Shown in pieces: positions 41,138-49,892 of a stretch of 64,000 nucleotides of DNA. Source of the DNA: DASYFG01 sp036498565 (GTDB lineage Bacteria; Bacillota; Bacilli; Lactobacillales; Lactobacillaceae). Location: NCBI GenBank assembly GCA_036498565.1, contig DASYFG010000004.1, forward strand, positions 558,001 to 622,000, in the 5' to 3' direction. Position numbers and translations under genes: made by a program. The notes under the pieces were generated by a model. That model had not been told where the DNA came from. It did not search any database and saw nothing but the letters and a program-made list of their open reading frames with translations. Within the stretch, counting starts at the first letter, position 1; the number at the start of each line of letters is the position of its first letter.

Positions 41138-42692
41138 AACGTGCGTAATCAACCGCACGAGTTTCGCGGACCACCGTAATTTTGATGTGTCCTGGATAAT
41201 CCAACTTTTCTTCAATCGCTGATTTGATATCTGATGCCAAAACCACTGAAGACAAATCATCTAATTTGTCGGGTTCAACCATCACGCGAATCTCACGTCC
41301 CGCTTGAATGGCGTATGCCGAAGCAACGCCATCAAACTTCTGTGTAATCTCTTCCAAATCCCGTAACCGTTGTACGTAATTTTCGAGTGATTCGCTACGC
41401 GCGCCTGGTCGTGCTGCGCTCATCGCGTCAGCAGCTTCAACCAGTTGCGATACCAAATGTGTGGCAGGGACATCACCGTGGTGAGACGCAATTGCGTTAA
41501 TCACCGCTGGCTTTTCGTCTAACTTTTCTGCCAAACGAACCCCTAATTCCACGTGCGATCCTTCAACTTCTGCATCGACGGCTTTACCCAAGTCGTGCAA
41601 AAGGCCAGCGCGCTTCGCCAGCGCTACATCCATTTTTAATTCGCCTGCCATCATTCCCGCTAATTTAGCGACCTCGATCGAATGTTGCAAAACGTTTTGA
41701 CCATAAGACGTACGATAATTCAAACGTCCCACTAATTTCAACAAATCCGGGTGCACACCACGGATACCAAGCTCAAAGACGGCTTGTTCACCCGCTTCAC
41801 GGATGGTTTCATCCATTTGGCGACGCGCTTTTTCCACCGCTTCTTCAATTCGACTTGGATTAATCCGGCCGTCACTTACCAACGCATCTAATGCGCGTTT
41901 GGCAATTTCACGACGGATTGGATCAAATCCACTCAAAACCACTGATTCAGGTGTGTCATCAATAATTAAATCAATCCCTGTCAATGATTCCAACGTGCGA
42001 ATATTACGACCTTCACGGCCGATAATGCGGCCTTTCATGTCTTCACTTGGCAAATTCACAACGGAAACCGTCACATCAGCAACCGTATCGGCTGCTGAAC
42101 GTTGAATGGCTTGCACGACAATGTCACGTGCTTGCCGTTCCGCTTCGCTTTGAGCTGTTTCCACCACTTCACGAATGACGTTGGCGCGTTCGCGCACTGC
42201 TGTTTGCTTGGTTTCGGCCAAAATTTGTTCACGCGCTTGTTGCGGTGTCAATTCGGCAATCACTTGCAACTTTTCAGTTTGCTGGGCAACCAATTGCTCT
42301 GCGTGTTGAGTTTGCTTTTGTGCCGCATCCAATTGTTGTTGAATGCGTGTTTCTTTTTGATCAAGCTTTGCATCACGTTGATTCAAAGCCGCATCTTTTT
42401 TGTCGAGGTTTACGAGTCGATCTTCTAAACGTTGTTCTTGCTGCTTGACTTGTGCCAAACGCGCAACGTAGTCGTTATCTACTTCTTTACGGTAAATAAC
42501 GGCTGCTTCTTTGGCTTCAATATCGGCCGCGCGTTTCAAATTATCAGCTTCACGATTAGCTTGTTCTAAAATGTGTGTAGCAATTTTTTGAGTTGATTGA
42601 ATTTGCTTCTTATCAGCGACGAGTCGCCACCAATAACCAATCCCCAACCCAATGACTGCGAAGAGCGCTGAAACGAAAACAGTTACTAACAT
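41136..42692 (-). CDS. rny: Ribonuclease Y
   Basis: 518-residue membrane-tethered endoribonuclease that starts bulk mRNA decay. N-terminal membrane helix (about 3-21), a long coiled coil (about 30-190, rich in Q, K and E), a KH domain (IIGREGRNIRTLESLTG, about 219-235) and an HD domain with HDLGKAVD and ASHHGD. RNase Y and RNase J1 are both encoded in this window, as expected for Firmicutes without RNase E. Confidence 0.97.
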   Translation of the reverse strand: MLVTVFVSALFAVIGLGIGYWWRLVADKKQIQSTQKIATHILEQANREADNLKRAADIEAKEAAVIYRKEVDNDYVARLAQVKQQEQRLEDRLVNLDKKDAALNQRDAKLDQKETRIQQQLDAAQKQTQHAEQLVAQQTEKLQVIAELTPQQAREQILAETKQTAVRERANVIREVVETAQSEAERQARDIVVQAIQRSAADTVADVTVSVVNLPSEDMKGRIIGREGRNIRTLESLTGIDLIIDDTPESVVLSGFDPIRREIAKRALDALVSDGRINPSRIEEAVEKARRQMDETIREAGEQAVFELGIRGVHPDLLKLVGRLNYRTSYGQNVLQHSIEVAKLAGMMAGELKMDVALAKRAGLLHDLGKAVDAEVEGSHVELGVRLAEKLDEKPAVINAIASHHGDVPATHLVSQLVEAADAMSAARPGARSESLENYVQRLRDLEEITQKFDGVASAYAIQAGREIRVMVEPDKLDDLSSVVLASDIKSAIEEKLDYPGHIKITVVRETRAVDYAR

Positions 42693-42763
42693 AATCTATT
42701 CCTTTCAGCAAATGAGTTTTCCACTCACCTCTCAAGTATAGACTAAAATGTCAATTTATACAA

Positions 42764-43921
42764 TTATACAATTGGGTCATCTGTTAATTCGTCGCCAGTT
42801 GCGCCAAGCTCCAAACCATCATCTAAATCTAATGCGGTACCGACCTCTTTTGGTGCGGCTTTTTCAACAGCTTCTTCGCTAGTTGCACTGCCGTCTAAGC
42901 CGTATGCCAAACGAACTTTGCTATAAATTTCTTTACGCATCTGTTCGTAACCTTCACTATCCAAGATATCTTTGACTTTTTCACGTCCTTGGCCAATTCG
43001 CTCACCTTCATAAGCATACCAAGCACCAGATTTGTCGACGATATCCATTTCAGCGGCCAAGTCCAAAATTTCACCTGTCAAAGACACACCTTTTCCGTAC
43101 ATGATGTCGATTTCAGCGACACGGAATGGTGGCGCAACTTTGTTTTTCACGACTTTGACTTTCGTGTTGTTACCGATAATGTCCGTGCCATCTTTGATTT
43201 GCGTTGAACGACGCACTTCCAATCGTACAGTTGAATAGAACTTCAACGCACGACCACCAGGTGTGGTTTCGGGGTTACCAAACATCACCCCAATTTTTTC
43301 ACGAATTTGGTTGATGAAAATGGCAATTGTGCCAGTCTTACTCAAAGTTCCTGCCAACTTACGCAACGCTTGACTCATCAAACGGGCTTGCAAACCGACG
43401 TGGGAATCACCCATTTCACCTTCGATTTCGGCACGTGGTACCAAAGCCGCAACAGAGTCGACAACAATCATGTCAACCGCACCTGATTGCACCAAAGCAT
43501 CCGCGATTTCCAAACCTTGTTCCCCTGTATCAGGTTGTGACAACAGCAATTCGTCAACGTTGACACCCAAAGCTTCGGCATATTTCGCATCCAACGCGTT
43601 TTCCGCGTCGATATAAGCAGCCACACCACCTTGCTTTTGCACTTCCGCTACGGCGTGCAAAGCAATGGTTGTCTTACCAGAAGATTCTGGTCCATAAACT
43701 TCAATAATACGGCCCTTTGGGTAACCACCGACACCCAAAGCGATGTCGAGTTTAACGGAACCTGATGGCACAGTTGCCACTTTTGTTTGGGCGTTTTCAC
43801 CCAACTTCATAACGGCGCCTTTACCAAAGTTCTTTTCAATCTTTTTTAATGCTTCGTCCAAAGCGGCTTGACGGCCTGCTGCTTTTGCTGCCGCTGGATC
43901 GACTGTTTTACGTGTTGCCAT
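42764..43921 (-). CDS. recA: Recombinase RecA
   Basis: 385-residue recombinase. Walker A GPESSGKTT (about 74-82), Walker B MIVVDSVAALVP, loop L1/L2 segments (EIEGEMGDSHVGLQARLMSQ, then NQIREKIGVMFGNPETTPGG by position) and an acidic C-terminal tail of about 35 residues. No clear SOS box (CGAAC-n4-GTTCG type) is certain upstream; CGAACAATTGTTCG at 43988-44001 is a palindrome of that type and is a good LexA candidate. Confidence 0.97.
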   Translation of the reverse strand: MATRKTVDPAAAKAAGRQAALDEALKKIEKNFGKGAVMKLGENAQTKVATVPSGSVKLDIALGVGGYPKGRIIEVYGPESSGKTTIALHAVAEVQKQGGVAAYIDAENALDAKYAEALGVNVDELLLSQPDTGEQGLEIADALVQSGAVDMIVVDSVAALVPRAEIEGEMGDSHVGLQARLMSQALRKLAGTLSKTGTIAIFINQIREKIGVMFGNPETTPGGRALKFYSTVRLEVRRSTQIKDGTDIIGNNTKVKVVKNKVAPPFRVAEIDIMYGKGVSLTGEILDLAAEMDIVDKSGAWYAYEGERIGQGREKVKDILDSEGYEQMRKEIYSKVRLAYGLDGSATSEEAVEKAAPKEVGTALDLDDGLELGATGDELTDDPIV

Positions 43922-43987
43922 GAGTGATACTCCTTTTATTTACTCGACTAGTGTACCTGATTTTTTTTTGAAAAGCAACACTTTTTC

Positions 43988-44001
43988 GAACAATTGTTCG
44001 C
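43988..44001. promoter_or_regulatory. Candidate LexA (SOS) box upstream of recA
   Basis: Perfect palindrome CGAACAATTGTTCG, matching the Gram-positive SOS box core CGAACN4GTTCG, 66 bp upstream of the recA start codon. Confidence 0.75.
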
Positions 44002-44054
44002 TTGTTGTTTGCCTCACTTTATAATACGAAATGCAACTGTCTTTGTCACAAAAA

Positions 44055-44072
44055 AAGACGCCTGCGCGTCTT
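44055..44072 (-). terminator. Terminator of pgsA
   Basis: Perfect 7-bp stem AAGACGC/GCGTCTT, loop CTGC, followed on the minus strand by seven T. It overlaps the pgsA stop codon. Confidence 0.9.
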
Positions 44073-44619
44073 AAAGTCCGTCGGCAAAGACGCCACGGTT
44101 TTGCCAGAAATAGTCCCAGCCGGAATAAATTGTAAAAATTACCGCAATCCAAAGCAATGGCATGCCAATGACATTCAGGTGCAAATACAAGAAGAGTACA
44201 GCAAACATTTGGCTAAACGTTTTAATTTTACCGGGCATCTGCGCGGCCAAAACTTTACCATTATTTTCAACAATCAAGGTGCGCAAACCGGTAATTGCCA
44301 ATTCACGAATCACAATCACCGCCGTCATCCAAGCTGGCACAACACCAAAACTTGTCAAAAAAATCAAAGCGGTCATCACCAATAACTTGTCAGCTAATGG
44401 ATCGGCGAATTTACCAAAATTCGTCACAACGCCCGTCCGACGCGCAATTTGACCATCTAAATAGTCGGTAAACGACGCAACGGCAAACACAATCGCGGCC
44501 AAAAGCCAGTTCCACGTGAGCGCGCCGCTGACCGTCCCAAAAGTAGGTACCATCAACAAAATCATAAACACCGGAATCAAAATCATCCGGAAAACAGTTA
44601 ACTGATTAGGAATATTCAT
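44071..44619 (-). CDS. pgsA: CDP-diacylglycerol-glycerol-3-phosphate 3-phosphatidyltransferase
   Basis: 182-residue integral membrane enzyme making phosphatidylglycerophosphate, the precursor of phosphatidylglycerol and cardiolipin. The CDP-alcohol phosphotransferase motif DGQIARRTGVVTNFGKFADP with following ADK (about 54-76; the D-G-x2-A-R-x8-G-x3-D-x3-D pattern) is intact. It lies 9 nt below rodZ. The cardiolipin synthase further upstream uses its product. Confidence 0.95.
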   Translation of the reverse strand: MNIPNQLTVFRMILIPVFMILLMVPTFGTVSGALTWNWLLAAIVFAVASFTDYLDGQIARRTGVVTNFGKFADPLADKLLVMTALIFLTSFGVVPAWMTAVIVIRELAITGLRTLIVENNGKVLAAQMPGKIKTFSQMFAVLFLYLHLNVIGMPLLWIAVIFTIYSGWDYFWQNRGVFADGL

Positions 44620-44628
44620 GTTATTTCC

Positions 44629-45459
44629 TTACTTAAAATTCAAAATGAGGTTCCAAGGATTGACCGCTTTTTGCTTGAAATCAAGCGTTTGGCCATTCAA
44701 CTTGGTCGTGACATTCAACGTGTTACCAAAGTTCACGGTAACCGTTTTAGCGGTTGCCGGAATGGCAATCGTGGCCTTTTGCTTGGCGGCAATCGTTTTG
44801 TTTAGCAAAACCGTTCCGTCATCGCTCGTCACTTGCGCCCAAATTGGCGCAGCTCCAGCATCAATGACAAACTCACGCTTGGTTGCGCCAGTGATGTTAA
44901 AAACAGTGCGACTTGCGGCCGTTTGAACCGTCGTAGCAACTTGCATTTGCGCACTTGATGAAGATGCCGTTGAACTGGCTTTTTTGGCGCTACTTGAGGT
45001 TGCTGTTGGCACGGCCGATGACGCAACCGACACAGAGTTCGTTTGGGCAGGCGTATCTGACCCGCGCAAATTCGTCAATGCCCACCAAATGCCTAATAAC
45101 ACGGCAACGACTGCCACCACACTCAAAATCCGCACACCCCAGACCCCCGCGGTTTGCGTGAACGTCTGATTGCGGCGTTTAACCGTCGGCAAATCTTCCA
45201 ATAAATCAACTTGCGTGTGGCTTGCTGGCGCACTTGGCATTAAGTTTTCTGCATCTAATCCCAATGTGCCTGCATATTTACGAACAAAAGCGCGCGCGTA
45301 AAAATCGCCCGGCAAGGCAGCAAAATCGTCATTTTCAATGGCCGTTAAATAATTCGCTTGAATTTTTGTAGCTGTTTGCATGTCAGCTAAGGACAAACCT
45401 TGTGCCTCACGTGCTGCGCGTAGTTGTGCCCCCACCGACAAATTGTTTTCTTCCGTCAT
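44629..45459 (-). CDS. rodZ: RodZ-like cytoskeletal/cell-shape protein
   Basis: 276 residues. Cytoplasmic helix-turn-helix domain of RodZ type (about 9-72, GAQLRAAREAQGLSLADM then ENDDFAALPGDFYARAF), one membrane helix (about 107-127), a Ser/Ala-rich linker (about 140-170) and a C-terminal beta domain (DUF4115, about 180-276). RodZ links MreB to the wall-synthesis machinery; mreB is also in this window. Conserved placement upstream of pgsA. Confidence 0.93.
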   Translation of the reverse strand: MTEENNLSVGAQLRAAREAQGLSLADMQTATKIQANYLTAIENDDFAALPGDFYARAFVRKYAGTLGLDAENLMPSAPASHTQVDLLEDLPTVKRRNQTFTQTAGVWGVRILSVVAVVAVLLGIWWALTNLRGSDTPAQTNSVSVASSAVPTATSSSAKKASSTASSSSAQMQVATTVQTAASRTVFNITGATKREFVIDAGAAPIWAQVTSDDGTVLLNKTIAAKQKATIAIPATAKTVTVNFGNTLNVTTKLNGQTLDFKQKAVNPWNLILNFK

Positions 45460-45503
45460 AGCGCTTAATCCTTCAAATTTCTACGTTTATCATACCATAC
45501 CAC

Positions 45504-46772
45504 TTAACGCGGCGTCACGGAAAATTCATGTTGCGTCGCGTGCGTAAAGAAATCAAGCGCCGTGTGCAACACATCTTCAAACGTCAACGCTTGCAACACG
45601 GCCATCTCGTCAAACACATTAATGCTCAATAATTGTTCTTCGCTGCGTAACGCAATGCTTTCTAGACTGTTCAAACGTTGCACCGCTTCGCCCAAAGTCG
45701 CGCGCTTCAACGCCTCAAAGCCGGCCTGTTCTGCGTGCAAAACACCCGCCACATCAACCAAGCGTGCCTGCAAAGCGTTTTTCAAAGCGGCCATATCATC
45801 CGTTTCGGCAAAAGCGCCTAAGAAATGATAACCCCGCTCCACTTGATATTCCACACTAAAATCCGTGTCAATCACGCCGCGTTCATACAAGTCTTGATAC
45901 CAATCCGTTTGTTCGCCAAACAATAAATCGGTTACCAAATCCATTGCCAGTGCTTGACGGGCTCCATCTCGTGTTTGCGGCACGGCATTTGCACCACGCC
46001 AGCCAAAGACGACGCGTGGCCGCACAACTGACATCGCGCGCATTGCTGTTGGTACGCCTGGCGCTAAGGCTAACGGTTCGCGGGTGACTGCCGCTTTGGT
46101 GAAGTTTTTACGCGCTTGATTGGCTTGAATCCAAGTTAAAATTTCCGCCACATCGAATTTTCCCACTACTTTCAAATGCAAATTAGTGGGTTGATAAAAT
46201 GCCGCATGAACTTGATACAGCAGTTCTGGCGTAATTTGGGCAATGGATTCAATGGTGCCGGCTACATCGTCGGCGATGACCGAATTCGGATACAACGTGC
46301 TCAACAAGCCGCTGTACAACGCCCAATTCGGATCATCTTGATACATTTGAATTTCTTGGCCGATGATGCCTTGTTCACGCGCCACGCCATCAGCTGTAAA
46401 GTAAGGCGTTTGGACAAAATCCAATAGCAAATCCAGATTCTCACGCAACTTTGCTGTCGTGGCAAATAAATAGCTCGTCTGATTGGCATTCGTAAACGCA
46501 TTTGCGTCCGCGCCATAGGCGCCAAATTGCACAAACGCATCGCCGTCAGCTTTTTCAAAAATTTTGTGTTCAAAAAAATGCGCGGTCCCTGCCGGCAACA
46601 CAATTTTTTCCCCGTCTAACGTAAATTGGCGATCAATCGCGCCAAAATCCGTTGTCAACACGGCAAATGTCTTGTGATAATCCGGTTTTGGAATCAGCGT
46701 CACCGTCAAGCCGTTGGGCATGGTTTCCGTGATGACTTGCTCATTTAGTTGTGGATAAGTCTTAACTGTCAC
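45504..46772 (-). CDS. M16-family zinc peptidase (YmfH type)
   Basis: 422 residues, insulinase fold. It carries the inverted zinc motif HFFEH (HxxEH, about residues 66-70) and the downstream Glu region, so this is the catalytic subunit of the pair. The start codon is GTG at 46772, directly after the stop of the upstream M16 gene, implying coupled translation; the ribosome site is weak. YmfF/YmfH-like pairs in Firmicutes are associated with peptide processing, with substrate unknown here. Confidence 0.92.
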   Translation of the reverse strand: MTVKTYPQLNEQVITETMPNGLTVTLIPKPDYHKTFAVLTTDFGAIDRQFTLDGEKIVLPAGTAHFFEHKIFEKADGDAFVQFGAYGADANAFTNANQTSYLFATTAKLRENLDLLLDFVQTPYFTADGVAREQGIIGQEIQMYQDDPNWALYSGLLSTLYPNSVIADDVAGTIESIAQITPELLYQVHAAFYQPTNLHLKVVGKFDVAEILTWIQANQARKNFTKAAVTREPLALAPGVPTAMRAMSVVRPRVVFGWRGANAVPQTRDGARQALAMDLVTDLLFGEQTDWYQDLYERGVIDTDFSVEYQVERGYHFLGAFAETDDMAALKNALQARLVDVAGVLHAEQAGFEALKRATLGEAVQRLNSLESIALRSEEQLLSINVFDEMAVLQALTFEDVLHTALDFFTHATQHEFSVTPR

Positions 46773-48044
46773 TTATTTGTTCTCAGCATTCTGTGGATTT
46801 AAAACGAATTTTGTTTGTAAGATCACGCGTTGGGCGAGGTCTGCCACAGCTTCGCGTGACACATTTTTCACCATCGCGACCCAAGTTTCAAGCGGCGTGG
46901 TGCGTTGCGTTAGCGCGCGCATGAACGCTTGTTCAACTTGGGCATTTGGTGAGTCTTGTTGGCTCAAATAATCGTTGATGAGCCCGTTTTTAATACTTTC
47001 TAACAACCTTTCGCTAAATTCGCCATTGCGAACCAACGTTAATTGCGCTTGAATTAAGGCGTCTGCCGCCTCAACTTGCGTCGCATCCAAACCCGCCACC
47101 ACGCGCATAAAGCCAGTGTCGTGCTCGTATTTTGAACTCACTGCATACGCCAAACTCGCCGCTTCGCGGACGTTGGTGAACAACAAACTCAGCGCCGATC
47201 CGCCAAATAAACTATTGAAAACCAACGCAACAAAGCGCTCATCACTGGCCGGATCAAGGTCAACATGATACGCCAACGTCAAAACCGCTTGTTGCAAATC
47301 CGCTTGCGTTTCACTCATCTCAACTGTGGTTGGACGCAAACCTTGGCGGTAAAATGGTGCCAACTTTTGGCTTCGGCGGGCTGCTAACGGCCAATCTTTA
47401 ATGTGTTCGGCAATTTCATGTTGATCAACATCCCCGTTGACCAAAATTTGAACCGCGTCAAAAGCCAACATATCGCGCCACGCTTGCGTCACCGCTTCGC
47501 GTGTCAAAGCAGCCACGCCCGTTTGCGTGCCGCTTGTCGACCAGCTCAAAACTTCTTTGCTGTACGTGTACGTTTTGAGTTGTTGGACGGCGTAACGGCG
47601 TTTGTCATCGGCTAAACTTGCCAAATCATGTTGTAAACTTTGCCGTTCTTGGGCAAAAATCCCCGCGTCAACCAAACCATCGGCCGCCACACGCGGCGCA
47701 AAAATCATATCACGCAAAAATGTCAACGCATCAGTCAGAAGCGTCGCATCAGCGCCCACATATTGTGGCGCTGGGATTTGCAAACTAAACCGCACGTGAT
47801 GCGTGTTGCCGATGCGCAACACATCAGTTTCAAATTGCGCGCCGTACAGCTCAATCAACGCTCCGGCAATGCCTTGTTGGTCAGCGTATTGCGCCGAGCT
47901 CACGGCCTGCAAATAGGACAAAAGCGAGCGCGCATGCACATTTTGCTGCGTTAAAGGCGTGGCAAAATCGACCACAACTTGAATCGTTTTAAATTGTGTC
48001 GTGGGCAAAACTTGCAACACGACGTTGTCTGTTAATTCTGTCAT
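46773..48044 (-). CDS. M16-family peptidase partner without zinc motif (YmfF type)
   Basis: 423 residues, same fold as its neighbour but the HxxEH motif is absent: the matching region reads RSLLSYLQAVSSAQY. In two-subunit M16 peptidases one chain is catalytic and the other binds substrate, so this is probably the non-catalytic partner. The ATG overlaps the stop of the cardiolipin synthase gene by 4 nt (ATGA). Confidence 0.9.
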   Translation of the reverse strand: MTELTDNVVLQVLPTTQFKTIQVVVDFATPLTQQNVHARSLLSYLQAVSSAQYADQQGIAGALIELYGAQFETDVLRIGNTHHVRFSLQIPAPQYVGADATLLTDALTFLRDMIFAPRVAADGLVDAGIFAQERQSLQHDLASLADDKRRYAVQQLKTYTYSKEVLSWSTSGTQTGVAALTREAVTQAWRDMLAFDAVQILVNGDVDQHEIAEHIKDWPLAARRSQKLAPFYRQGLRPTTVEMSETQADLQQAVLTLAYHVDLDPASDERFVALVFNSLFGGSALSLLFTNVREAASLAYAVSSKYEHDTGFMRVVAGLDATQVEAADALIQAQLTLVRNGEFSERLLESIKNGLINDYLSQQDSPNAQVEQAFMRALTQRTTPLETWVAMVKNVSREAVADLAQRVILQTKFVLNPQNAENK

Positions 48045-49489
48045 AAAAGTGGTGAAAATAGGCGAGCAAATTTCTGTTTGAACTGCAACCAGCCTGACTG
48101 TTCCTCAAAATATTTTTGTGTTAACGCCGTGCTCAAAGCCACATCACGCTCAAAATGTTCTTCTAGCTTTTGGGCAACGGTCGCGTCATAAATAAACGCA
48201 TTCGCCTCAAAATTCAAATCAAACGAGCGAATATCCATGTTTGCTGAACCGGTGGTGGCGATTTCATGATCGACAATCACGACTTTGCTGTGTAAAAAGC
48301 CGTTGTCATACCGATAAATTTCCGCCCCAACCGCTAGCAAACGTTGCGCGTAATATTCCGTCGCGCGATAAACCAACGGATGATCCGGTTGATTTGGAAT
48401 CATAATGCGAACTTTAATTCCGGCCAAAATCGCGGTTTTCAACGTTTCCAAAATCGCTTGATCAGGAATAAAATACGGCGTTTGAATCCAAATACTTTCG
48501 CGCGCCGCCGCAAACATGCGCAAGAACCCTTGCTTGATTTCAGCGCGATCATCGTCCGGGCCACTGGCGACAACTTGAATCATCGCCGTACCTTGGCGCA
48601 CCGTGTTGCGCGGAAAATAGGCTTGCGTGTCCGTCAGCAATTGATTTTTGACCACGGTCGCATTCCAATCCATGATGAAACGACTTTGCAAACTCAACAC
48701 CGCATCACCGTAAACGCGCAAATGTGTGTCACGCCAATAACCAAAGCGGCTCGCGCGTCCCAAATATTGATCGCCCACGTTAAAACCACCAATAAAAGCC
48801 GTCAAACCGTCAATCACAGCTAATTTCCGGTGATTACGGAAATTCAAACGTAACGCCAAAACTTGAAAGCGTCGACTCAAAAACGGCACCACTTGCCCGC
48901 CCGCTTGCACCAACGGTTTGTATAAATGATGATGCTGGCCCTTTGAACCGAATTGATCAAAAATCACCCGCACTTCAACGCCTTCACGCGCCTTTTGCGT
49001 GAGTAATTCAATTAATTGATGTCCGATTTTGTCTGAATAAATGGTGAAATATTCCAAATGAATGTGATGTTTGGCCGTTTTAATCGCTTCAAACAGCGCG
49101 TCAAATTTCTCATGACCGTCGGTATAAATATCGACATGGTTCCCACGCGTCAAAACTGCTTCGCTGTTATTCAAAAACAAATTCACCAATTCCACGCCAA
49201 CTTCTGGAATCGGCAACGGCACTTGTTCTTCCGTCAACAAATCCCGCTGGTTATCGGCAATTTGTTCAAGACCAAGCTGTTCTTGCGTGCGTAACCGATA
49301 GATTTTTTTGTTAGAAATCCGGCTCCCCACCAGATAATACAAAACGAAACCCACAAACGGTAGAATAATCAGCACAATCAACCACGCCCAAATGCTGGCA
49401 ATATCGCGCTCTTCGCGAAAAACGGCAATCGTTGCCCCAAACGTATTCAATACTAAAGCTAAAATCACAATTCCCCAAAGATAATCCAT
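48041..49489 (-). CDS. cls: Cardiolipin synthase
   Basis: 482-residue membrane enzyme of the phospholipase D superfamily that condenses two phosphatidylglycerols. Two N-terminal membrane helices (about 3-22 and 32-52) precede two HKD motifs: HRKLAVIDG (about 220-228) and HSKVVIVDHE (about 400-409). It heads the run cls - M16 - M16, and pgsA, which supplies the substrate, lies further downstream on the same strand. Confidence 0.95.
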   Translation of the reverse strand: MDYLWGIVILALVLNTFGATIAVFREERDIASIWAWLIVLIILPFVGFVLYYLVGSRISNKKIYRLRTQEQLGLEQIADNQRDLLTEEQVPLPIPEVGVELVNLFLNNSEAVLTRGNHVDIYTDGHEKFDALFEAIKTAKHHIHLEYFTIYSDKIGHQLIELLTQKAREGVEVRVIFDQFGSKGQHHHLYKPLVQAGGQVVPFLSRRFQVLALRLNFRNHRKLAVIDGLTAFIGGFNVGDQYLGRASRFGYWRDTHLRVYGDAVLSLQSRFIMDWNATVVKNQLLTDTQAYFPRNTVRQGTAMIQVVASGPDDDRAEIKQGFLRMFAAARESIWIQTPYFIPDQAILETLKTAILAGIKVRIMIPNQPDHPLVYRATEYYAQRLLAVGAEIYRYDNGFLHSKVVIVDHEIATTGSANMDIRSFDLNFEANAFIYDATVAQKLEEHFERDVALSTALTQKYFEEQSGWLQFKQKFARLFSPLL

Positions 49490-49551
49490 GTGTTAGCCAT
49501 GCACCTTTCTACTCACTTGCGTTAATCTAATTATTCATTCTACCACAAACC

Positions 49552-49583
49552 CGCACAAAAAAAGCGCTGTGTGCGCTTTTAAC
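49552..49583 (-). terminator. Terminator, left member of a 32-nt direct repeat pair
   Basis: Stem AAAGCGC/GCGCTTT with loop ACACA and seven T on the minus strand. The whole 32-nt sequence recurs at 51456-51487 with two mismatches. Confidence 0.85.
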
Positions 49584-49761
49584 TCAACGAAAGAGTATGT
49601 TATCCAACGATAGTTCATGCTGTAATGAAGACTAAGTACGTTAGTGCCCACTTTCAAAATATTCGAGTTCTCGTCCTCTGATTTCGGTAGGTACCAATTG
49701 TTCCACGAGACGAAATGTTTTATTTTTGCGTATTGGCATTTAAATCCATGTAAGAATTAAA

Positions 49762-49789
49762 GAAAACGGCCCCCTAGGAGGCCGTTTTC
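49762..49789 (-). terminator. Terminator below the Tyr-rich repeat gene
   Basis: Perfect 10-bp arms GAAAACGGCC/GGCCGTTTTC around CCCTAGGA. It lies about 100 bp below the stop codon; the T-run is short on the minus strand. Confidence 0.75.
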
Positions 49790-49892
49790 TTTACACACTG
49801 TTGCGTAGATTGTCATGTTAAACATGAATAAAATTCGTAATATGAATCGGAACAACTTGCTGTACTTTGTTAATCGTTACCTTACTCGTATT

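Larger units (their letters stand above)
49490..49892 (-). other. 403-bp gap between the surface repeat gene and cls
   Basis: It contains two terminator-like hairpins (49552-49583 and 49762-49789) and between them about 180 bp without a convincing gene. A 32-codon open frame on the minus strand (49641-49739, product begins MPIRKNKTFRLVEQL) has no ribosome site and may be a gene remnant. The first terminator would end any transcript from this segment before cls. Confidence 0.5.

Noticed and set aside
41066..42763. Possible mobile element or transferred segment around rny
   Set aside because: Gene order, base composition and family lengths are all ordinary; no repeats or integrase are present.
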